Positions 34,732 through 44,004 of a DNA stretch of 64,000 bases are shown here, in pieces. The position numbers and the translations under genes were made by a program. Position 1 is the first letter of the stretch, and every line of letters starts with the position of its first letter. The notes under the pieces are model-generated. The model worked only from the letters and a program-made list of their open reading frames with translations, had not been told where the DNA came from and made no database searches. The stretch covers positions 620,001 to 684,000 of the forward strand of contig JAXLYE010000007.1 in assembly GCA_046351595.1 (NCBI GenBank), given 5' to 3'. Source of the stretch: JAXLYE01 sp046351595 (GTDB lineage Bacteria > Myxococcota_A > Polyangia > Palsa-1104 > JAEUJZ01).

Positions 34732-35235
34732 ATGACCCTACGGATCAGTGCACTCATGTTTGCGATGGGCCTGGCGGCGTGTGGCAACAACACCTCGTCG
34801 GGCACCGATATGGGCGGCAGCACAGGTGACATGGCGACCCAGGGCGCCGCGGACATGACGCAGACCGGCGACATGACGATGGCCCCGCCCAAGCTGACGG
34901 TGCCCGCGGGCTGCGACACCACCCAGGCCGAGACCGCTGCCAACCTGAACACGCTGGTGCAGGCCAAGTGCTACGGCGGCACCTGCCACAACAACGGCAG
35001 CCTGCCCTCGATGAAGAGCGCGGCCGAGCTGCTCGCGCTCAAGAACAAGTCGTCGTCGTCGTCGCTGCCCTACGTCACGCCCAACGACATCGACAAGAGC
35101 TACCTCCTGTACAAGCTGACCGGCGAGCAGCTCAAGGTGCCCAATGGCAACGGCAGCAAGATGCCGCAGACCGGCTCGCTGCTCGACAGTGAGGTGTGCC
35201 GCTTCGTCCGCTGGGTGAAGAACGGCGCGAACTGA
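34732..35235 (+). CDS. Cytochrome c-like lipoprotein with a CX4CH haem motif
   Basis: A 167-residue lipoprotein with an AGGAGG site ideally placed before ATG 34732; lipobox LAAC at residue 17. A Gly/Thr/Met-rich linker (about 20-55) precedes a haem-like region: KCYGGTCHN near residues 81-89 reads CX4CH rather than CX2CH, and KMPQTGSLLDSEVCRFVRWVKNGA near the end has the Met and following helix of small cytochromes. A CX4CH site exists in some multihaem cytochromes, so haem attachment is possible. Upstream, a small inverted repeat (34660-34676) and a -10-like TAGATAAT (34691-34698) suggest a dedicated promoter. Electron transfer role inferred. Confidence 0.72.
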   Translation: MTLRISALMFAMGLAACGNNTSSGTDMGGSTGDMATQGAADMTQTGDMTMAPPKLTVPAGCDTTQAETAANLNTLVQAKCYGGTCHNNGSLPSMKSAAELLALKNKSSSSSLPYVTPNDIDKSYLLYKLTGEQLKVPNGNGSKMPQTGSLLDSEVCRFVRWVKNGAN

Positions 35236-35250
35236 AGCCCGGACTCGCTC

Positions 35251-35280
35251 CCGCCCCCGCGCGAGAGACGCGCGGCGGGA
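35251..35280. terminator. GC-rich hairpin between convergent genes
   Basis: CCGCGCG at 35257-35263 and CGCGCGG at 35269-35275 form a perfect stem with a five-base loop, extended by partly matching C/G runs. It lies in the 57-bp gap between the cytochrome-like gene and the opposing SDR gene. No T run is seen. Confidence 0.5.
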
Positions 35281-35292
35281 CCGGGCTCGGGC

Positions 35293-36171
35293 TCAGCTCG
35301 CGCTGCGCGGCTGCCAGGCGGACGCGTTGTCGCGCGCGAAGTCCGAGAAGCTGCGCGGCGCGCGCCCGGTGACCTCCTGGACGGTCGGCGCAACGACCGC
35401 CGCGTGGCCGGCCTTGTTGAGGCCGTGCAGCTCCATCATCGCGTTCACCATCCACTCCGGCAGCTGCATGCCGAGCATGGCGCCGCGCGCCGCGTCCTCG
35501 GGCACGTCGATGAAGCGGACCGGGCGCCCGCTCGCCTGGCTGATGGTCTGCGCCACCTGCTCGAGGTTGAGCGCCTCGCTGCCGGTGACCGGGTAGGCCT
35601 TGCCCTCGTGGCCGCTGCCGAGCAGCGCCGCGACCGCGACCGCCGCCACGTCGCGCCCGTCGACCCAGCTGACCGCGCCCTGGCCGAACGGCAGGTAGAT
35701 GTTGCCGTCGGGAGCGGGCGGGTAGTAGTTGATGAAGTTCTCCATGAAGTTGTTCGGGCGCACGAAGGTGTACGCGATGCCCGAGGCCTCGATCGCCTTC
35801 TCGACGGCGCGGTGCCAGCGGCCGAGCTGGATGCCGGGCTCGTACTCGCAGCCGAGCGCAGACAGCTTGACGATGTGCTTCACGCCCGCGGCCTTGGCCG
35901 CGTCGATCAGCTTCTGCGCCAGCTCGACCTGATCCGGCGCGAACGGTGTCAGCAGGAACACCTTGTCGACGCCCTGCACCGCGGCGGCGAGCGTCTCGGG
36001 GCGGGTCCAGTCAAACTCCACGGGCTCGGCGCCGAGCGCGCGGACCGCATCGGCCTTGCCGACGGAGCGCACCGCGGCGCGCACGAGGACGCCGGGGTGC
36101 TCGGTGAGCTGCTTGATGACCTGCGTGCCGATGGTGCCGGTCGAGCCGGTAACGAGGATCGTGATGGACAT
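35293..36171 (-). CDS. NmrA-like SDR / NAD(P)-binding protein
   Basis: A 292-residue extended SDR with a GGGAGG site before ATG 36171. The binding motif TGSTGTIGTQV lies near residues 8-18. A KLSALG strand near residue 103 replaces the usual SDR catalytic Ser/Tyr block, and no YxxxK is seen, as is usual for NmrA-like quinone oxidoreductases or redox sensors of the YtfG/QorB type. A HxxxE-like segment (HRAVEKAIEASGIAYTFVRP near residues 120-140) is typical. It may reduce quinones or sense NAD(P)H. It faces the cytochrome-like gene and lies downstream of pheT by 172 bp. Confidence 0.85.
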   Translation of the reverse strand: MSITILVTGSTGTIGTQVIKQLTEHPGVLVRAAVRSVGKADAVRALGAEPVEFDWTRPETLAAAVQGVDKVFLLTPFAPDQVELAQKLIDAAKAAGVKHIVKLSALGCEYEPGIQLGRWHRAVEKAIEASGIAYTFVRPNNFMENFINYYPPAPDGNIYLPFGQGAVSWVDGRDVAAVAVAALLGSGHEGKAYPVTGSEALNLEQVAQTISQASGRPVRFIDVPEDAARGAMLGMQLPEWMVNAMMELHGLNKAGHAAVVAPTVQEVTGRAPRSFSDFARDNASAWQPRSAS

Positions 36172-36343
36172 GCGGCCTCCCTGTCGTGAGGGCCCCCGCG
36201 GGCTCGGGCCTGCGGCGGGGCTGGCTGGCGTGCGGGTGACGGATCTGCGGGCCTAGGCAGCGTAACGTGCCAGGGCCCCGACAGGGAAGGGTGCAGAGGG
36301 GCAATCGGCCCGTGAGGCTCGGGGCCGAGCCGGCGGGGCGGCG

Positions 36344-38869
<2,526 letters not shown>

Positions 38870-38910
38870 TTCGTACTCTCCGGGGGTGCGGGAGGGAGTT
38901 TCGTCTCATC

Positions 38911-38966
38911 TCCGCGGGCCGTGGTCCGCGGGCCGTGGTCCGCGGGCCGTGGTCCGCGGGCCGCGG
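38911..38966. repeat. Four 14-bp tandem repeats between pheS and pheT
   Basis: Four consecutive copies of TCCGCGGGCCGTGG (the last with one change) fill the spacer from 38911 to 38966, each containing the palindrome CCGCGG. The array lies directly after the pheS stop (38968) and before the pheT ribosome site, so on the transcript it would form GC-rich structure between the two cistrons. Confidence 0.88.
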
Positions 38967-38967
38967 C

Positions 38968-40038
38968 TCAGCGGAACTGCCGGCTGAAGCGCACGTCGCC
39001 GGCGAAGAACAGGCGCAGGTCGGAAAGCCCGTAGCGCAGCATGGCCATGCGCTCGATGCCGGTGCCGAAGGCGAAGCCGCTGTACTTCTCGCTGTCGTAG
39101 CCGACGTGGCGGAAGACCTCGGGGTCGACCATGCCGCAGCCGAGGATCTCGATGTACCCGGTGTGCTTGCAGGTGCGGCAGCCCTTGCCCTTGCACAGGA
39201 AGCAGACGATGTCGACCTCGGCGCCCGGCTCGACGAAGGGGAAGAACGACGGGCGCAGGCGCAGGTTGACGTCGCGGCCGAAGAAGCGCTGCACGAAGTA
39301 GAGCAGGGTGCCCTTCAGGTCCGCGAAGGTGACGCCGGTGTCGATGCACAGCCCCTCGATCTGCTGGAACATCGGCGAGTGCGTCGGGTCGTCGTCCTTG
39401 CGATAGACCTTGCCCGGCGAGATGATGCGCACGGGCGGCTTCTGCGCGAGCATCGTCCGGATCTGCACCGGCGAGGTGTGCGTGCGCAAAAGCAGCTGGC
39501 CCGCGCCCGTCGCCTGCGCGCGCAGGTAGAACGTGTCCTGCATGTCGCGCGCCGGGTGATCGGCGGGCATGGCCAGCGCCTCGAAGTTGTGGAAGTCGGT
39601 CTCGATCTGCGGGCCGCTGGCGACGGAGAAGCCGATCTCGGCGAAGATCGCCTCGAGCTCGCGGCGCACCTGCGTCAAGAGGTGGAGCGCGCCGAGGCGC
39701 GGCGCCCGACCCGGCAGCGTGACGTCGACCCGACGGTGCAGGTCGGCCCGACGGGCGGCCTCGTGCAGGGCGTGGAGCTGGCCCTGGAACAGCTCCTCGG
39801 CGCGCTGGATGGCGGCGTTGCCGGCCTGACCGATGGCGCGCTTCTCGGGGCCGGGGGCGGCCTTGAGCGCCTCGGCGAGGCGCTTGCGGATGTCGCCCTC
39901 CTTGCCGAGGTAGCGCGCGTGCACGACGCGCAGCGCTGGCTCGTTGGCCGCGCCGGCGAGCTCGCCCTTATAGCGCGCGAGCAGCTCTTCGAAAAGCCGC
40001 TGAAGCTCCGCGGCGCTGGGTGCGGACTGCGTACTCAT
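38968..40038 (-). CDS. pheS: Phenylalanine-tRNA ligase alpha subunit
   Basis: A 356-residue class II synthetase subunit. ATG 40038 is used; the frame is open 17 codons further upstream but that part shows no family similarity. Motif 2 region (GKVYRKDDDPTHSPMFQQIEG near residues 208-228) and motif 3 (GFAFGTGIERMAMLRYG near residues 318-334) are clear, as is the phenylalanine pocket (LRLRPSFFPFVEPG near 262). A Cys-rich loop CFLCKGKGCRTC near residues 280-291 inserts before the GCGMVDPEV strand and may hold zinc; similar loops occur in some bacterial PheS. Forms PheRS with PheT coded next. A strong terminator-like hairpin separates it from rplT upstream. Confidence 0.98.
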   Translation of the reverse strand: MSTQSAPSAAELQRLFEELLARYKGELAGAANEPALRVVHARYLGKEGDIRKRLAEALKAAPGPEKRAIGQAGNAAIQRAEELFQGQLHALHEAARRADLHRRVDVTLPGRAPRLGALHLLTQVRRELEAIFAEIGFSVASGPQIETDFHNFEALAMPADHPARDMQDTFYLRAQATGAGQLLLRTHTSPVQIRTMLAQKPPVRIISPGKVYRKDDDPTHSPMFQQIEGLCIDTGVTFADLKGTLLYFVQRFFGRDVNLRLRPSFFPFVEPGAEVDIVCFLCKGKGCRTCKHTGYIEILGCGMVDPEVFRHVGYDSEKYSGFAFGTGIERMAMLRYGLSDLRLFFAGDVRFSRQFR

Positions 40039-40129
40039 GAACAGCTCCGGGCCGTGGTTCTTGAAGAGAGAGGCAGCGCCCGCGTGCACGGGCGCGTCGG
40101 CGCGCTGCCGGAAACGAGTGCGGCCGCCA

Positions 40130-40156
40130 GAAACGAAGAAGCCCGCCGAAGCGGGC
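40130..40156 (-). terminator. Rho-independent terminator after rplT
   Basis: On the minus strand GCCCGC-TTCG-GCGGGC (40141-40156) makes a six-base stem with a stable TTCG loop, followed by a T-rich run (TTCTTCGTTT, 40130-40140). It is 21 bases past the rplT stop and 92 bases before pheS, so it either ends the rplT transcript or acts as a pheST attenuator. Confidence 0.85.
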
Positions 40157-40176
40157 CTCTTGGCGGGCGGCAGGGT

Positions 40177-40542
40177 CTAGCTGGCTTGCTGGACCTGGAT
40201 GCCGGCCTGCTGGACGATGCTGCGGAACGCCACCGGGTCCGAGATCGCCAGGTCAGCCAGGATCTTGCGATCGACCTTGATGTTGGCCTGGCTGAGGCCG
40301 TGGATCAGCTTCGAGTAGGTGGTGCCCAGGTCGCGGGCCGCCGCGTTGATGCGGATGATCCACAGCTTGCGGAAGTCGCGCTTGCGCGCCCGACGGTGCC
40401 AGGTGGCGAAGCGCCACGCGTGACGCACCGTCTCGACCATCGCCTTCCACAGGGTCGACCGACCGCCGCGGTACCCCTGGGCCCACTGCTTGATCCGGTT
40501 GCGACGACGACGTGCCTTGAATCCTCGTTTTGCTCGGGCCAT
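40177..40542 (-). CDS. rplT: 50S ribosomal protein L20
   Basis: A 121-residue basic protein matching L20 throughout: RAKRGFKARRRRNRIKQ at the start, GYRGGRSTLWK near residue 23, VRHAWRFATWHRRARKRDFR near residues 40-58, RLWIIRINAAAR-like core and the AISDPVAF C-terminal part. L20 binds 23S rRNA early in large subunit assembly. The usual operon is infC-rpmI-rplT; neither infC nor rpmI lies upstream here (the 205 bp before it hold no L35 frame, and the next gene is a histidine kinase), so rplT is isolated. It precedes pheST, as in many bacteria. Confidence 0.98.
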   Translation of the reverse strand: MARAKRGFKARRRRNRIKQWAQGYRGGRSTLWKAMVETVRHAWRFATWHRRARKRDFRKLWIIRINAAARDLGTTYSKLIHGLSQANIKVDRKILADLAISDPVAFRSIVQQAGIQVQQAS

Positions 40543-40747
40543 GACTTCTTCACACACTTCCTGACCGCTCGGGTCAGTTGGGGACTGGCATCGGGGCTCC
40601 GACGGATGCGGAGCTTGGGACCCTTGACCAAGTCCAGTTTGAGGTTTCGCGGGATCCGCGAAATGTGAGCGTCTCTTCGCTATCACGACCCGATCGGCGC
40701 TGTAAAGCCCAAGCTGCAGGGCCGGCACTGGTCGCGTCGAGGAGGGC

Positions 40748-42340
40748 TCAGCCCGGGTCGGGCAGCCGCAGCGTGACGCAGCAGCCGCGCTCCTCGCCGG
40801 TGGCCGGGTCGGTGCGGGTGGCGGTGATGCGGGCGCTGCCGCCGTGCGCCTCGGCGACGCGGCGGGCGAGCGTCAGGCCCAGGCCGAAGCCGTGCGGCCC
40901 GCTGCCGGGCGGGCTGGCGCCGGCGCCGGCGGCCGGGCTGGTGGCCGAGCTGGCGGCCGGCGTGCGCGCCTTGTCGATGCGGTAGAAGGGATCGAAGACG
41001 CGCTCGCGCTCGGCCCGCGGGATGCCGGGCCCCTCGTCGCTGACCGCGATCTCGACCGCGTCGCCGTCGCGGACCGCGCGCACCGTCAGCGGCGCCGCGC
41101 CGTACTTGGCGGCGTTCTCGATCAGGTTGTTGACGGCGCGCTTGAGCAGCGCCGCATCGGCCCGCACGCGCAGCGGCTCGTCGTCGGTGAGCACCAGCTT
41201 CGGCTGCAGCTGCGCGGTCAGCGGATCGCGCGCCGCGCGCTCGGTGATCTGGCGCAACAGGCCCGTCAGATCGATCTCGGCCGGGTTGGCCGGCAGGCCC
41301 GTGGCCTCCAGCCGCGAGGTGATCAGCACGTCCGCGATCAGCCGATCGAGCTCGTCGAGATCCGCCTCGACCTCGCGCAGCCGGGTGTCGACCTCCCCCT
41401 CGCGCGGCACCAGCTCGAGCGCCAGGCGGACGCGCGCCAGCGGCGAGCGCAGCTCGTGCGAGATGTTGGCCAGAAGCTCCTTCTGCCCGCGCACCAGGCG
41501 CTCGATGCGCTCGGCCATGTCGTTCCACGCCACCTCGAGCTCGGTCAGCTCGTCGAGGCGGCGCGGCGGGCGCCGTCCGTGCCGGCGGTGCCAGCGGTCG
41601 ATGCCGCCGGGGGCATGGCCGTGGACGTGGCGGTGGATGTGGCCGTGGACGTGCTCGTGGAAGCGCCCGTGCCAGCTGCGGTACGGACCGCCGGCTCCGC
41701 CGTCGCAGTCCGGGCAGGGGTGGCGCGGCGACGGCGGGATGCGGTACGAGAGCTCGCCGGCGCCGAGCCGCCGCGACGCCTCGATCAGCCGCTCGACCGG
41801 GCGCGAGATGCGGCGCGCCAGCGGCGCGGTCACGCCGCCGACCACCAGCAGCACCACCGCCACCGCGAACAGCGTCCGCCCCAGGCCGCTCAGGCTCCAC
41901 GCGTGCAGCCGCGTCGGCGGCGAGATGTTGAGCAGGCCGAGCATCGCCCCGCTGCGCTCGTCGCGGATCGGCGCCAGCACCGAGTAAGGGCTGTGCCGCA
42001 CCAGCGCCCGCCCGCCCCGCGCCGCCGTAAGCTCCGCGTCGCTGAGCGGCGGCAGCGGCGCGCCCGCCTCGGTCAACAGCGCCCCCGACAGATCGCGCAC
42101 CGCCAGATCGAGCGCGAAGTCCTTGTGGATGCGCTCGGCCACGTGCCGGCGCAGCGCCGCATCGTCGAAGCGCTCGCCGAGCAGGCCCGCGATGTGGCGC
42201 GACATGCGCTCGGTCACCTCGCGCCAGAACCAGCCGCGCTGCCCGATCGAGAAGACCACGCTGGTCAGCAGGCCGACGATGAACAGGAGGCTCAGGAAGT
42301 GGAAGAACAGGCGCGTATACAGCCGTCTCATGTTGCCCAT
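40748..42340 (-). CDS. CpxA-like sensor histidine kinase with His-rich insert in the HAMP domain
   Basis: A 530-residue membrane kinase; ATG 42340 follows AAGGTGAG, with ATG 42331 as an alternative. Span 1 at about residues 12-34, a periplasmic sensor of about 130 residues, span 2 at about 168-188. The HAMP first helix (ARRISRPVERLIEASRR) is separated from the second (DELTELEVAWNDMAERIERL) by about 60 residues with PCPDCDGG and at least ten His in HxH patterns (near residues 220-253). DHp phospho-His in NISHELRSPLARVR near residue 293, N box NNLIENAAKYG near 405, DEGPGIP near 433, GFGLGLTLARR near 485. A divergent CpxP/Spy-like gene starts 217 bp away. No response regulator gene is adjacent, unlike most such pairs. 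Confidence 0.92.
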   Translation of the reverse strand: MGNMRRLYTRLFFHFLSLLFIVGLLTSVVFSIGQRGWFWREVTERMSRHIAGLLGERFDDAALRRHVAERIHKDFALDLAVRDLSGALLTEAGAPLPPLSDAELTAARGGRALVRHSPYSVLAPIRDERSGAMLGLLNISPPTRLHAWSLSGLGRTLFAVAVVLLVVGGVTAPLARRISRPVERLIEASRRLGAGELSYRIPPSPRHPCPDCDGGAGGPYRSWHGRFHEHVHGHIHRHVHGHAPGGIDRWHRRHGRRPPRRLDELTELEVAWNDMAERIERLVRGQKELLANISHELRSPLARVRLALELVPREGEVDTRLREVEADLDELDRLIADVLITSRLEATGLPANPAEIDLTGLLRQITERAARDPLTAQLQPKLVLTDDEPLRVRADAALLKRAVNNLIENAAKYGAAPLTVRAVRDGDAVEIAVSDEGPGIPRAERERVFDPFYRIDKARTPAASSATSPAAGAGASPPGSGPHGFGLGLTLARRVAEAHGGSARITATRTDPATGEERGCCVTLRLPDPG

Positions 42341-42430
42341 CTCACCTTGGTAGTCCCATCGTCCTCGGGCGGCGTAAAGCGCGTGCAGCCGGACTGTTAA
42401 GCCTCTGTAAACGAAACGAAGCGGGGTGGC

Positions 42431-42445
42431 TTCACAAAACTTTAC
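42431..42445 (-). promoter_or_regulatory. CpxR-box-like site in the kinase/CpxP-like divergent region
   Basis: On the minus strand the site reads GTAAA-GTTTT-GTGAA, matching nine of ten bases of the CpxR direct repeat GTAAA-N5-GTAAA. It lies 113 bp before the CpxP/Spy-like gene and 90 bp before the kinase gene. This motif and the neighbouring genes support Cpx-like control; binding is inferred. Confidence 0.5.
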
Positions 42446-42557
42446 CGTCGCGACATCGCGGCTTGAAGGCGGGCGCGCATCCTCTTTCTTGTAAGCACGG
42501 CGCGGGCGACGAGAGAGCCCCGCCCGACGAACCACCCCGACCCAAAAGGAGCCTCCC

Positions 42558-43022
42558 ATGATGACCCGTCGCATGAAGCTTGGTATCGCCGCCTCCGTCC
42601 TCGCCGTCCTCACCGGAGTCGGCATCGTCAAGAGCCGCGCCGCCGGCGGCTGGGCCCACGGCGGCCGCCACGCCATCATGAAGCGCATCGCCAACGCCCA
42701 CATCGACGAGGTGCTCGACGAGGCCAAGGTCAACCCGCAGCAGCGCGCGACGATCTACGCGGCGCGCGACCGCGTCTACAACGCCTTCGAGAACACCTCG
42801 CGCGATCGCAAGACGCACTTCGAGGAGGCGCTGCGCCTGTTCGAGGCCGACCGCGTCGATCAGGAGCGCATCACCGCGCTGCGCGCCCAGGGCGAGGCCA
42901 AGCACAAGCTGCTCGCCGACGAGGTGACGCGCGCGCTCGTCGAGACGCATGACACGCTGACCCCGGAGCAGCGCCACATCGTCGCCGAGCGCCTGCGCGC
43001 GCTCAAGGCCGCGCACGAGTAG
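42558..43022 (+). CDS. CpxP/Spy-like periplasmic chaperone
   Basis: A 154-residue protein with AAGGAG before ATG 42558 and an N-terminal signal or anchor (about residues 8-26, ending SRAAGG). The mature part is all helical and charged, with two LTxxQ-type motifs: VNPQQRATIYAARDRVY near residue 54 and DTLTPEQRHIVAERLRAL near residues 133-150, the hallmark of Spy/CpxP proteins. These bind unfolded periplasmic proteins or damp the CpxA sensor. The divergent kinase and the CpxR-like box between them support a stress-feedback role. A terminator follows at 43048. Confidence 0.85.
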   Translation: MMTRRMKLGIAASVLAVLTGVGIVKSRAAGGWAHGGRHAIMKRIANAHIDEVLDEAKVNPQQRATIYAARDRVYNAFENTSRDRKTHFEEALRLFEADRVDQERITALRAQGEAKHKLLADEVTRALVETHDTLTPEQRHIVAERLRALKAAHE

Positions 43023-43047
43023 CGCCGCGGCACACCGCTGCGAAAGG

Positions 43048-43078
43048 GCTCGGCCGCAGCGCGCGGCCGGCCTTTTCG
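43048..43078 (+). terminator. Terminator after the CpxP/Spy-like gene
   Basis: CGGCCGC (43051-43057) and GCGGCCG (43063-43069) form a stem with a five-base loop, followed by CCTTTT (43071-43076). It is 29 bases past the stop codon. Confidence 0.7.
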
Positions 43079-43203
43079 AGGCATCTCGAGGCTGTTGCTA
43101 CGAAGTCCGAAATCTGTAGGATGGGCGCCTACTTAAGCGGTCGGCGTGGGTCCAGGTGATCTGGCCCGACCGGCGCTCATCAAACAGACGGAGGACAACC
43201 CCC

Positions 43204-43884
43204 ATGCGAATTCTCTCTGCCGCTTTTGGACTCTCGCTTTGTGCGCTCACCGGCACGGCCTACGCGGGCCAGGAGCCCGGCATCGACCCCACGGTGCCGC
43301 CGCCGGGCCCGGCCACCTCGTCGACGACCACGTCCGGCCCGCCCGATGACGCCACGGTGGTCCGCGCGGCTCCGGGGAACTGGGCCCTCTCGTTCCTGTT
43401 CGGCGGCCTGGGCAACATGAACGTCGGCGGCCAGGCCAACCTGAAGGTCAACAACGTCCTGTTCACCGAGTTCGGCGCCCGCGCCGTGCTCGGCTCGATC
43501 ATCATCCCGTTCTCGGCCGGCCTCGCGATCGGCGCCAACGTGCCCAAGATGGGCGACGCCGCCACCGACTTCGGCCTGAGCGCCACCGTCGGTGTCATCA
43601 AGACCTTCCGGGTCTGGCGCCGCATCGTCCCGCAGTTTGGCGGCAGCTTCCACTTCCACTACCTCGATCCGGCGACCCCGGCCGGCGCCGCCAACACCGA
43701 CTGGCAGGTCGGCCTGTCGCTCGGCCCGGTGCTCGGCGTCGAGTACTACATCGCCGATCGCGTCAGCCTGCTGGCCCAGGGCACCTTCCAGTTCGGCATC
43801 GGCATCACCGACCCGGTCGCGGCGGTCAGCCTCGGCACCTCGATCTCGGGCGGCGGCCAGCTCGGCCTCAACTTCTACTTCTAG
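43204..43884 (+). CDS. Outer-membrane beta-barrel protein
   Basis: A 226-residue protein; ATG 43204 follows a GGAGG site and opens a clean signal peptide ending AYA near residue 21 (an in-frame GTG-region start at 43156 would spoil it). A Pro/Ser/Thr-rich linker covers residues 25-50. The rest shows the alternating hydrophobic strands of an eight-stranded barrel (WALSFLFGGLGNMNVGG, LFTEFGARAVLG, QVGLSLGPVLGVEYYIADRVS) and ends in LGLNFYF, with terminal Phe as needed by the BAM machine. Similar to OmpA-type or OmpW-like barrel proteins; ligand unknown. A small -35/-10-type region was not assigned. Confidence 0.85.
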   Translation: MRILSAAFGLSLCALTGTAYAGQEPGIDPTVPPPGPATSSTTTSGPPDDATVVRAAPGNWALSFLFGGLGNMNVGGQANLKVNNVLFTEFGARAVLGSIIIPFSAGLAIGANVPKMGDAATDFGLSATVGVIKTFRVWRRIVPQFGGSFHFHYLDPATPAGAANTDWQVGLSLGPVLGVEYYIADRVSLLAQGTFQFGIGITDPVAAVSLGTSISGGGQLGLNFYF

Positions 43885-44004
43885 TCGCCCCGTCGGGGAG
43901 CCTGCGCCCCGGCCCGCCTCGTCTCCTCCTTCTCTCCCTCCGCTTCCTCGAAAATCGTCCACCGCGGTCGAGCGCCGCGCTTCGCGAGCAGCGTCGGCTT
44001 CGCT

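Noticed and set aside
40039..40089. In-frame 17-codon extension before pheS as a leader peptide for attenuation
   Set aside because: It has only two Phe codons, not a run, and no antiterminator structure was evident; the hairpin at 40141 is more simply the rplT terminator.
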